A DNA stretch of 17,926 bases from Christensenellaceae bacterium. Its GTDB lineage: Bacteria; Bacillota; Clostridia; Christensenellales; Borkfalkiaceae. The DNA is taken from positions 1 to 17,926 of the forward strand of contig CAOMHR010000012.1 in assembly GCA_948482865.1 (NCBI GenBank), in the 5' to 3' direction. The position numbers were made by a program, and so were the translations under genes. The stretch's first letter is position 1. Each line of letters opens with the position of its first letter. Positions 7,650 through 14,867 of the stretch are shown here, piece by piece. The notes beneath the pieces are model-generated. The model was not told the origin of the DNA. It did not search any database and saw nothing but the letters and a program-made list of their open reading frames with translations.

Positions 7650-8771
7650 TTAAATTGTCTTTAAGTAATTCATAAAATCGTTTTTATTGTCAAGTGCGGT
7701 TGTGGTGGGTCTGCCCAAATCTTTCCTTGAAGCAACCGAACTTTTTACTTCGATAAACGTAAGTACGTTATTGTGCTTAGCCTTATCCAGAGCTTCGTCA
7801 AGGCTCTTGAAATTATCGGCTTTCAGAATTTCTACATAGCCGCAGGCTTTAGCAATTTCGGGGAGATTTATTTTTGCCGCAACCGTAGGCATACCGCCGA
7901 CCGTCTCGTGCGAGCCGTTGTTGATTACTATATGAACAAGGTTTGCGGGGCGGTTTGCACCTATGACAGCCATTGCGCCCATATGCATTAAAACCGCGCC
8001 GTCGCCGTCTACGCACCATACCTTTTGCGCGGGCTTATTCAATGCAATGCCGAGCGCGATAGAAGAACTGTGTCCCATAGACCCCACCGTCAAAAAATCG
8101 TAACAGTGACCCTGCGCGTTTGCTTCCCTTATTTCGAACAGCTCTCTCGAAGCCTTGCCCGTAGTCGAAATAATGGGGTCTTCGCCGCTGACGTTTACGA
8201 TATGCTTTACAATCTCTTCGCGCGGCATTTCGTTTGCATTGGAATAGTTGACTTTTTCGCCGTACTCAAACGAACCTTTTCTGACAACAAACGCCGCCTG
8301 TTTGCCGTTTTTAAATAAACCGTTCCAGCGGCTTAACACATCTTCCACTTCCTGCAAACTTGTCGAACTGTCTATAACGAACGTTTCTATATCCATATCG
8401 TTTAACAGCTTCACTGTTATTTCGCCCTGAAATTTATGCTGCGGCTCGTCATGAACGCCCGGTTCTCCGCGCCAACCCACTATAAAAAGGCATGGCATAG
8501 CATACACCTTTTCATTCATAAGCGACGCTACGGGATTGATAATATTGCCTTCGCCGCTGTTCTGCAAATATATAACGGGAACTTTTCCGGTTACAAGGTG
8601 GTATCCTGCGGCAATGCCTACGCAGTTACCTTCGTTGGCGGCGATAACGTGACGGTTGCCGTCTATTCCGTAGGTATTCATAAGATAGTCGCAAAGGGGT
8701 TTCAACAGCGAATCGGGTACGCCGCAGAAAAAATCGCACTTCAACGTTTTTACAAATTCTTCAATCTTCAT
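7650..8771 (-). CDS. aepY: Phosphonopyruvate decarboxylase
   Basis: This thiamine-diphosphate enzyme decarboxylates 3-phosphonopyruvate to phosphonoacetaldehyde, the irreversible step that pulls the unfavourable PEP mutase reaction forward. The 373-residue length fits the family. Visible marks are FFCGVPDSLLKPL near the start, the catalytic Glu47 in AANEGNCVGIAAGYHL, QNSGEGNIINP (70-80), GWRGEPGVHDEPQH (99-112), and the cofactor motif GDG (256-258) with NNGSHETVGG (284-293). The N-terminal domain binds the pyrimidine end of the cofactor and the C-terminal one the diphosphate. It is the last gene of the operon, 15 bases after PEP mutase, with AAGGAAAAG before its ATG and a strong hairpin after its stop. 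Assignment is firm from both sequence and adjacency to the mutase. Confidence 0.96.
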   Translation of the reverse strand: MKIEEFVKTLKCDFFCGVPDSLLKPLCDYLMNTYGIDGNRHVIAANEGNCVGIAAGYHLVTGKVPVIYLQNSGEGNIINPVASLMNEKVYAMPCLFIVGWRGEPGVHDEPQHKFQGEITVKLLNDMDIETFVIDSSTSLQEVEDVLSRWNGLFKNGKQAAFVVRKGSFEYGEKVNYSNANEMPREEIVKHIVNVSGEDPIISTTGKASRELFEIREANAQGHCYDFLTVGSMGHSSSIALGIALNKPAQKVWCVDGDGAVLMHMGAMAVIGANRPANLVHIVINNGSHETVGGMPTVAAKINLPEIAKACGYVEILKADNFKSLDEALDKAKHNNVLTFIEVKSSVASRKDLGRPTTTALDNKNDFMNYLKTI

Positions 8772-8786
8772 AACTTTTCCTTGGAA

Positions 8787-10082
8787 TTACAGTTCTTCTA
8801 TGAGCGAGATAATGTCCTTTATGGGAAGAAGACGGGAGTCCACTTCCTGCGCCCTGTGATATTTCAGAATATCCTTCGCCGTCTGTTCCATTGCGGGGAA
8901 CGCGCTTCTTGTAAGCTGATTGGCGTAAATCACTATGTTTACGCCGACGGCGGCAAGTTCGCTTTCGGTTATGCTGTTAAATGACGACGGAACGACAACG
9001 ATAGGCGTATTTTTGTCTTCTTTTCGGAACAGGCGGCAGAATTGCAGAATTTCGTCCGGCTCTTTACGTCTGGAATGAATCATAATGCCGTCGGCTCCCG
9101 CTTTCACGTATGCGCGGGCGCGCTCCATTGCGTCGTCCATACCCCTGTTTAAAATCAAACTTTCGATTCTTGCGATAATCATAAAATCGTCGGTGAGCTG
9201 AATTTTTTTGCCCGCACTGATTTTTTCGCAGAAGTGCTCTATACTGTCCTGCGTCTGCACCACGTCGGTGCCGAAAAGCGAGTTCTTTTTTAACCCGGTT
9301 TTGTCTTCTATAATTACCGCGGAAACGCCCATACGTTCAAGCGAGCGCACGGTATACACAAAATGTTCTGTCAGTCCGCCCGTATCTCCGTCGAAAATTA
9401 TAGGTTTTGTAGTGACTTCCATTACGTCGTCAATGGTCCTGAAACGCGAAGTCATATCAACAAGTTCTATATCCGGCTTGCCCTTTGCGGTAGAGTCGCA
9501 AAGCGAGCTTACCCACATTGCGTCAAACTGGTCAAATTCGCCGTTGTGTTCCACAACCGTCTTTTCGGCTATCAGACCCGTAAGTCCGCTGTGTACTTCT
9601 ATCGTTTTTACAATGGGACGGAGTTTAATAAGCTGTCTCAATCTCTTTCTTCTGTACTCGGGCATAGACAACTTTTCTTTTATCTGCGCGTCAAGCCTTT
9701 TAACGTTTTCGTTATAGGTATAAGGTACGTCTATAATTTCGCCACCGTAAGCGGAAAGCAGTTTTTCAACGTTGTCGCGTATGACTTTCATATTTCCCTG
9801 CAACCAGTTGTCGCCGTGAATTACGTAGTCGGGGCGCAATTTATCAATTACCTTGTCGTACATAATTTCGTCCTGAACAATTACTTCTTTCACGCCTTTA
9901 AGATTTTTGACAAGCTGAACTCTTTCTTCGAAATTAAGCGCGGGAAAACGGTTGAATTTTACCATAGCTTCGTCGGTCAGAACGCCAACGTACACTTCAC
10001 CGTATTTCTGCGCTTTGTTAATAATGTTTAAATGTCCTTCGTGGATTATATCCGTGCAAAAGCAGGTATATACTTTTTTCAT
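8787..10082 (-). CDS. aepX: Phosphoenolpyruvate mutase fused to an N-terminal cytidylyltransferase domain
   Basis: PEP mutase rearranges phosphoenolpyruvate to phosphonopyruvate, the entry step of nearly all C-P bond biosynthesis. The mutase domain covers about residues 145-431: MWVSSL (189-194), the Mg2+-site DGDTGG (231-236), and the diagnostic EDKTGLKKNS gating-loop motif (259-268), where EDKxxxKxNS separates mutases from isocitrate-lyase relatives. In front of it, residues 1-130 form a nucleotidyltransferase domain with HEGH (14-17), GVLTDEA and a YVIHGDNW segment, as in CTP-dependent enzymes of the glycerol-3-phosphate cytidylyltransferase type. The fusion has been seen in other bacteria and suggests that the finished phosphonate is activated as a CMP ester for transfer to a glycan or lipid. 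The gene starts 3 bases after its upstream neighbour. The mutase call is firm; the substrate of the first domain is inferred. Confidence 0.96.
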   Translation of the reverse strand: MKKVYTCFCTDIIHEGHLNIINKAQKYGEVYVGVLTDEAMVKFNRFPALNFEERVQLVKNLKGVKEVIVQDEIMYDKVIDKLRPDYVIHGDNWLQGNMKVIRDNVEKLLSAYGGEIIDVPYTYNENVKRLDAQIKEKLSMPEYRRKRLRQLIKLRPIVKTIEVHSGLTGLIAEKTVVEHNGEFDQFDAMWVSSLCDSTAKGKPDIELVDMTSRFRTIDDVMEVTTKPIIFDGDTGGLTEHFVYTVRSLERMGVSAVIIEDKTGLKKNSLFGTDVVQTQDSIEHFCEKISAGKKIQLTDDFMIIARIESLILNRGMDDAMERARAYVKAGADGIMIHSRRKEPDEILQFCRLFRKEDKNTPIVVVPSSFNSITESELAAVGVNIVIYANQLTRSAFPAMEQTAKDILKYHRAQEVDSRLLPIKDIISLIEEL

Positions 10083-10085
10083 ATG

Positions 10086-11267
10086 TTATCTGTCCTTATA
10101 TTTTTCAATGATTTCTTTAACGATAAATTCCGCAGTCTGCCCTATTTTGTCAAAGGGAACGTTTTTCACAAGTCCGACGCCGAAAATATTTTTAACCTTT
10201 TCAATAAGCTCGTCCGTGTAGGTAAGCGTTCCGTTTTCAACTTTTTCTATACCGTCGAGATATATAGACTGCCTGTTCTTTTTGCGCATTTGTTCAAGAC
10301 TGAACTTGCTTTCGTCGATATAAGTTTTTACCTTGTCCCCACTGCCGTCGATAATTACGGGATAGCCGCCTATTTCGCCGAACACGCCGGGGCAGTGCAA
10401 TTTTACCCTTTTATTTTCGCGCACAGCCAGCAAAATACCCTTTATTATTTCAAAATTGCTTGAAGCGTTCATCATATTGCGCTTTGCGTCAACCGGCATT
10501 GCAATTTTACACTCTGCAAAGATTTTTGTCAAATCGACGTTTAAAGGCTTGCCGCCGTATTCGATAGAGATGAGCTGCTCAACCCCTTCAACCTGCCCTT
10601 CTTTGCTTATTACTACGTCATGAAAGTGCGCCGTAGCATAAGTTACGTCTATATTCCAATAATCGCTTATACCGCACTGCGCCGCGGCAGCCAGCTTTAT
10701 GCGCGGTATCAGATGATTGACGTTGCCGCTTCCGAAGTCAGGATATGCCTTGCCCGCGGTTTTAAGCCAGGGGATTACCGCGTCCGAATAGGAAGTGTTT
10801 ATAACGATAGCGTCGCTTCCCGCATTTTCGTACGCCTGCATAATGTTTTTGATATACTTTATAGACAGCGGCGTCCATATACCGTAAGCTCTTATATTTT
10901 TCCACGATATACTTCCGTATTTCAAGCCGGAGTAAGCCCTGCTGCTGTTTACTATGATATCCGGACGGTTGTCGCGTATGCATTTTTCGATATCGGCAAC
11001 TTCGTTAAAGTCCACGCTATGCACGATTTTGACGCAAGACTTATTCTGTCCCCTAATAAGGGACGCGACTTTAACAATGTTTACGTCCGACTGCATTTTT
11101 TCTTCGTTTCTTCCGACGACCGTAATTTCCATATTCTCGTCGCCGCACGAAAGAAGATAATCCAGAAGATAACACCCGACGCTGCCCAGCCCCATTATCA
11201 TTATCTTCGCTTTTCCCGTTTTAAGCCGACCCTTCAACAAATTGAGTTTTTCTTCTGTCGAAACCAT
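10086..11267 (-). CDS. Unrecognised NAD(P)-binding dehydrogenase, distantly lactate/malate dehydrogenase-like
   Basis: I do not recognise this 393-residue protein as a named enzyme. It has an N-terminal Rossmann motif GLGSVG (26-31) followed by an acidic-free VVGR turn (50-53), which may favour NADP. Several segments recall the lactate/malate dehydrogenase fold: VINTSYSDAV (155-164) in the place of the NP.D segment, GSGNVNHLIPRI (179-190) with Arg189 where the substrate arginine would be, and ATAHFHDVVIS (211-221) about 25 residues later, where the catalytic histidine would be. No signal peptide or membrane segment is seen. It lies 1 base after the nucleotidyltransferase gene and 3 bases before PEP mutase, with AGGAGAT before its ATG. 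By position it may reduce phosphonoacetaldehyde or phosphonopyruvate, or act on the glycan precursor; this is inference only. A saccharopine-dehydrogenase-like or amino-acid dehydrogenase role is also possible. Confidence 0.7.
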   Translation of the reverse strand: MVSTEEKLNLLKGRLKTGKAKIMIMGLGSVGCYLLDYLLSCGDENMEITVVGRNEEKMQSDVNIVKVASLIRGQNKSCVKIVHSVDFNEVADIEKCIRDNRPDIIVNSSRAYSGLKYGSISWKNIRAYGIWTPLSIKYIKNIMQAYENAGSDAIVINTSYSDAVIPWLKTAGKAYPDFGSGNVNHLIPRIKLAAAAQCGISDYWNIDVTYATAHFHDVVISKEGQVEGVEQLISIEYGGKPLNVDLTKIFAECKIAMPVDAKRNMMNASSNFEIIKGILLAVRENKRVKLHCPGVFGEIGGYPVIIDGSGDKVKTYIDESKFSLEQMRKKNRQSIYLDGIEKVENGTLTYTDELIEKVKNIFGVGLVKNVPFDKIGQTAEFIVKEIIEKYKDR

Positions 11268-11268
11268 T

Positions 11269-12012
11269 TTATATATCTCCTATTTTTCTGAAATCAGATA
11301 CAGTATTGCAGTTAAGCCACTTTTTCATCTCTACTAACTCAAACCCGCCGTTTTTAATTTCTCCGAAATACTTTTGTATAAACACCAGATTCGTACCCTG
11401 CCATTCCGCACCGCCGAGTGAATAAAACGCATCTTTAACGCGCCGTATGTGCTTGAATTTCCAAATCTGACCCGAGTTGTATACGGATAAAAACGGCTCT
11501 TTTATTTCAAGACTGTTGTGCGCCGTATCGTAGAGATAGTGTACGTAATTTTCTTTATCGAAGTAAAACACCACCGATTTAAGCGCGTCAATCGTGTCCC
11601 TGTTAAATGTGATTACGTCTTGCGGCGAATTAAGCACTGCAGCAAAACTTTCGCCGTCCACCCACAAATCGCCTTCAGCAAACACAACTTCGTCAAATCC
11701 GCCTTCAACAACGTATTGCAAACCGAGATAAAGGCTGTAGCCCGAACCGTATTCGGCATATCTTTCGTTGTTAATAAGAACAATTTTATCTTTGACGGAT
11801 TGCAGGTAAAGGTCTACCGCCCGCTTTAACTCGTCAAATTTATAGCCGCCAACTATAACGTATTTATCGAAAGACAAGTCTCTGTAAATCGTCTTATACA
11901 GTAACGACTGCGTAAAATCATCTTCGTAATAAATACATTTAAGGCACTCTTTGCCTATGGAACGACTGAACCGCGTAGAACTGCCGGCAACCGTAATTAT
12001 CAAGGCTTTCAT
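11269..12012 (-). CDS. MobA/LicC-like nucleotidyltransferase
   Basis: The 247-residue protein has the nucleotidyltransferase fold of sugar-phosphate or choline-phosphate nucleotidylyltransferases. The signature is a degenerate form of the usual loop: TVAGSSTRFS (7-16), with GKECLK (20-25) taking the place of the usual PK.L; EGDLWVD (113-119) supplies the metal-binding Asp115. It probably charges a phosphorylated sugar, polyol or phosphonate with CTP or another nucleotide. I chose the ATG at 12012 rather than 12030 because it gives a 4-base ATGA overlap with the upstream epimerase gene and starts at the first beta strand, with AGAGG upstream. The overlap implies translational coupling, so premature stops in the epimerase may lower this product. 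Which of the two nucleotidyltransferase domains in the operon handles the phosphonate is open. Confidence 0.8.
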   Translation of the reverse strand: MKALIITVAGSSTRFSRSIGKECLKCIYYEDDFTQSLLYKTIYRDLSFDKYVIVGGYKFDELKRAVDLYLQSVKDKIVLINNERYAEYGSGYSLYLGLQYVVEGGFDEVVFAEGDLWVDGESFAAVLNSPQDVITFNRDTIDALKSVVFYFDKENYVHYLYDTAHNSLEIKEPFLSVYNSGQIWKFKHIRRVKDAFYSLGGAEWQGTNLVFIQKYFGEIKNGGFELVEMKKWLNCNTVSDFRKIGDI

Positions 12013-12995
12013 TTTAATGCCTCTATGCACATTTCTATGCCTTTTTCCAAATTTATCTGCGGTTTCCAGCCCGTGCGCGTTCTCAGTTTTTGAGTATTAA
12101 GCAATCTTCTTTTGGGGTCTGCCGCTCTGCAACCGTTGAAAACGATTGCGGGATTTTTAATTCCTAATTTTGCCGCGCACAGCTTTACCAGATTTAAAAT
12201 TGCTATTTCTTCGTCAGTGCCTACGTTATACGCCGAGCCGTCAAGCGCGGTCTCGTTCTCTATGAGCGCGAGAACTGCCATACAACTGTCGTAGTTATGC
12301 AAAAACGTTCTTCTTGTTACTTTTGAATTTTCAAGCAGTTCAACTTTCCCGTTCTCTTTAAGCGAATTGATGATATGCGGAATTATATGCTTGGGATATA
12401 ACTCGTGTTTGCTGTAAACGTTTGCAAAGCGTATAGAACAACCTTTTATTTTGCCTTCGTCAACTGCTTCACGCATAAAAAACTCCGTTAAAAGTTTGCC
12501 CGTTGCGTAACTTGTGCGTTGACTGTGTTCTGCATTGGCAAGCAAAAGATAATCGCTTTCCTTTACGCCCCCCCCCTTGCACCAGGAACACATAGAGTAA
12601 ACTTCGGAAGTTGAGCAGTTTATATAGACGTCTGCATTCATACGAATCGCCGCGTCCAGAAAAGATTTCATCCCCAATACATTGGTCTGAAACGTCCTGT
12701 TAACATAGTAAAAATGTTCTGTGTGCACAATTGCGGCGCAATTGACGTACACAAGACGTGTGAATTTGCTTTTTATTTCTTTTATCTCGTTTTCAAGCGC
12801 CGCCATATCTTTGCATGAATTCAAATCATATTCGTGAAAAATAAAATTCGCGTTCCCCATCAAATCCGAAACCGCGTCTATGGACGACGCAAAAAAGTTA
12901 TCGAAGCCTATAACGGTATGCCCCTTGGCAACAGCTTGTCTTGCAACTTCGTTGCCTGTCATACCGGTTACGCCGCTGACAATGTATAAATCCAT
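12009..12995 (-). CDS. NAD-dependent epimerase/dehydratase (extended SDR) with G9 tract
   Basis: This 328-residue protein is an extended short-chain dehydrogenase/reductase, the family that remodels nucleotide sugars. The cofactor motif is GVTGMTG (8-14), followed by FDN (31-33). The catalytic set is STSEVYS (128-134) and Tyr163-x-x-x-Lys167 in TSYATGKLL. The C-terminal half has TRRTFLHNYD and AYNVGTDEE, typical of sugar-nucleotide epimerases. The substrate is unknown. Codons 140-143 (Lys-Gly-Gly-Gly) contain a run of nine G, sitting between the cofactor half and the catalytic Tyr-Lys. By hand translation, loss of one G gives a stop immediately after the tract (GGG GGG GCG TAA), and gain of one gives a stop about 31 codons later, so both would lack the active site. 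Its ATG follows the upstream stop with no gap, with GAGGG in the end of that gene. Confidence 0.9.
   Translation of the reverse strand: MDLYIVSGVTGMTGNEVARQAVAKGHTVIGFDNFFASSIDAVSDLMGNANFIFHEYDLNSCKDMAALENEIKEIKSKFTRLVYVNCAAIVHTEHFYYVNRTFQTNVLGMKSFLDAAIRMNADVYINCSTSEVYSMCSWCKGGGVKESDYLLLANAEHSQRTSYATGKLLTEFFMREAVDEGKIKGCSIRFANVYSKHELYPKHIIPHIINSLKENGKVELLENSKVTRRTFLHNYDSCMAVLALIENETALDGSAYNVGTDEEIAILNLVKLCAAKLGIKNPAIVFNGCRAADPKRRLLNTQKLRTRTGWKPQINLEKGIEMCIEALK
12568..12576 (-). repeat. G9 homopolymer in epimerase gene (candidate phase-variation tract)
   Basis: Nine C on the plus strand, G9 on the coding strand, cover the last base of Lys140 and most of three Gly codons. The present length is in frame (ON). 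G8 reaches TAA within four codons, and G10 reaches TGA about 31 codons downstream. Only two G/C runs this long were found in the window. Confidence 0.75.
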
Positions 12996-13718
12996 TTAAA
13001 TACCCTCTGTTAATCTTATCCTGTAAAATTCGTCAACCTGCCCGTTGTAGGCTTGCTGCTCTTTTACAATATCGTAATAAACTTTTTTCAAAACAATCTC
13101 TTCGTTGGCGGTATCGAGTATCGCGTACTGCGAACAGGAATTAAGATTTCTGGGCTGACCTACCGAACCCGGGTTTATAAATACCGTCTTCTTTCTGTTG
13201 CGGGTTTCGGGATTTTCGCACGCGTAGTATTTTTCAAAATAGTGCGGAAGGTGCGAATGTCCGGATAAAACGTAATCGTATGCGCTGTAACAGGAAAAAT
13301 TGCTATCCGTATCTATGCTTTTCCAGAAGTTGTCTTTTAAGCTGCCGTGAACGGCAAGAAAGCGCTTCCCTTCTGTTTCGAACTCGTATTTGCCGTTCTT
13401 TTCCATATTTTCAAGATAGGACAGCGAAGATTTATTGAGAACGCTTTTGGTATATTTTGCGCACTGCCTGCCGCGTTCGGAAGAAAATCTTTCGTATTCG
13501 TCCCGCATAATCGAAGACTCGTGGTTTCCCCATATGTTGCAGATTACGGGATATGGCAAATTTTTTATTCTTTCAATAACTTCGTTAGAGTGCATTCCGT
13601 AATCTATCAAATCGCCAAGCAGGGCACAGGCGTCTATTTTTTTATCTCTGACGTCGGAAAAAACCGCATCCAGCGCGCTGATATTTCCGTGTATATCCGA
13701 CATTATAAGCAGTTTCAT
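12996..13718 (-). CDS. Calcineurin-like metallophosphoesterase (YfcE/MJ0936 type)
   Basis: The 240-residue protein has all five metal-binding motifs of metallophosphoesterases in order: DIHGN (Asp8, His10), GDLID (Asp36), GNHE (Asn65, His66), VHGS (His124) and GHSH (His154, His156), followed by the INPGSVGQPR element (181-190) typical of the YfcE group of phosphodiesterases. No signal peptide is visible, so it should act in the cytoplasm. In a glycan operon it might hydrolyse a phosphodiester or nucleotide-linked intermediate, but its substrate cannot be told from sequence. An AGGAGAGA lies 3 bases before its ATG; it follows the mutase gene glf by 19 bases and abuts the epimerase start directly. 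Family call is firm, role is not. Confidence 0.92.
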   Translation of the reverse strand: MKLLIMSDIHGNISALDAVFSDVRDKKIDACALLGDLIDYGMHSNEVIERIKNLPYPVICNIWGNHESSIMRDEYERFSSERGRQCAKYTKSVLNKSSLSYLENMEKNGKYEFETEGKRFLAVHGSLKDNFWKSIDTDSNFSCYSAYDYVLSGHSHLPHYFEKYYACENPETRNRKKTVFINPGSVGQPRNLNSCSQYAILDTANEEIVLKKVYYDIVKEQQAYNGQVDEFYRIRLTEGI

Positions 13719-13737
13719 ATTCTCTCCTATGCAAAAA

Positions 13738-14838
13738 TCAACCTAATTCTTTACCGCATAAATCCAGCGCGGAAGCAATCACCGCGTCCATATCGTAGTA
13801 TTTGTATTCCCCCAGCCTGCCGCCGAAAATTACATTTTTTTCCTTTTGGGCAAGACTTTTATACTGCGCGTAAAGTTTACCGTTTTTATCGTCGTTTACA
13901 GGATAATAAGGCTCGTCGCCCGGTTTCCATTCAGAACTGTACTCTCTGCTTATTACCGTTTTGGGCTGGGTTCCGAATTCGAACCACTTATGTTCTATAA
14001 TTCTCGTAAAAGGAGTTTCCCTGTCGGTATAGTTGACAACGGCGTTACCCTGAAAATTAGGCTTGTCCAGAACTTCGTTTTCAAACCTTACCGAACGGTA
14101 TTCCAGCGTACCCAGCTTATATCCAAAATAAGCGTCGACAGGTCCCGTATAAACGGTCTTTTCAGCCAAGGCGTCAAGCCCGCGCTTGTTTTCAAGATAG
14201 TCGCAATTAAGGCGCACTTCAATGCCCGAAAGCATATTTTCAATCATTTTTGTATATCCGCCGACCGGTATGCCCTGATACAGGGCGTTAAAATAATTAT
14301 TGTCGAAAGTCAGGCGAACGGGCAATCTCTTTATTATGAACGCGGGAAGGTCTTTGCAATCCCTGCCCCACTGCTTTTCGGTATAGCCCTTTATGAGTTT
14401 TTCGTATATATCAAATCCCACAAGCGAAATAGCCTGCTCTTCGAGATTTTTCGGCTCCTTAATGCCTGCGGCTTCGCGCTGCTCACTGATTTTGGCTTCG
14501 GCTTCTTCGGGAGTAACCACCCCCCACATTTTGTTAAACGTGTACATATTGAAGGGCAGAGAATACAGCTCGCCGCGGTAATTTGCGACGGGTGAATTTG
14601 TATAGCGGTTGAACACCGCAAATGCGTTTACAAACTCCCATATGCGTTTGTCGTTGGTGTGAAAAATGTGCGCGCCGTACTTATGCACGTTTATACCTTC
14701 GATACATTCGGTATAAATATTGCCGCCGACGTTGGGACGCTTATCTATAACCAGAACGGACTTGCCGCGTTTTTTTGCTTCGTGCGCGAACACCGCGCCG
14801 AACAACCCCGCGCCTACAACCAAATAATCATATTTCAT
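13738..14838 (-). CDS. glf: UDP-galactopyranose mutase
   Basis: This FAD enzyme converts UDP-galactopyranose to UDP-galactofuranose, the donor for galactofuranose in surface polysaccharides. The 366-residue length equals that of the usual bacterial enzyme. The FAD motif is GAGLFG (9-14) with VIDKRPNVGGN (30-40), and the conserved GAHIFHT (55-61), WGRD and KRLPVRLTFDNNYF segments are present, as is the C-terminal FGGRLGEYKYYDMD region that ends the family. The enzyme is cytoplasmic and needs reduced flavin. Start chosen at the ATG followed directly by the first beta strand, with GGAG upstream. Its presence shows that the operon builds a galactofuranose-containing glycan. A G6 run near the middle (14520-14525) is short and encodes conserved residues, so I do not consider it a switch. 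Confidence 0.97.
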   Translation of the reverse strand: MKYDYLVVGAGLFGAVFAHEAKKRGKSVLVIDKRPNVGGNIYTECIEGINVHKYGAHIFHTNDKRIWEFVNAFAVFNRYTNSPVANYRGELYSLPFNMYTFNKMWGVVTPEEAEAKISEQREAAGIKEPKNLEEQAISLVGFDIYEKLIKGYTEKQWGRDCKDLPAFIIKRLPVRLTFDNNYFNALYQGIPVGGYTKMIENMLSGIEVRLNCDYLENKRGLDALAEKTVYTGPVDAYFGYKLGTLEYRSVRFENEVLDKPNFQGNAVVNYTDRETPFTRIIEHKWFEFGTQPKTVISREYSSEWKPGDEPYYPVNDDKNGKLYAQYKSLAQKEKNVIFGGRLGEYKYYDMDAVIASALDLCGKELG

Positions 14839-14867
14839 AATTTCTCCAAAATAATATAAATTTACGC

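Noticed and set aside
9363..10031. Plus-strand open frame of 222 codons opposite PEP mutase.
   Set aside because: Antisense shadow; the minus-strand product carries the conserved motifs.
14520..14525. G6 run in glf as a third phase-variation tract.
   Set aside because: Six bases is too short for frequent slippage, and it encodes a Trp-Gly-Val segment in a well-conserved part of the enzyme.
13846..14595. Plus-strand open frame of 249 codons opposite glf.
   Set aside because: Antisense shadow of a complete UDP-galactopyranose mutase; no motif of its own.
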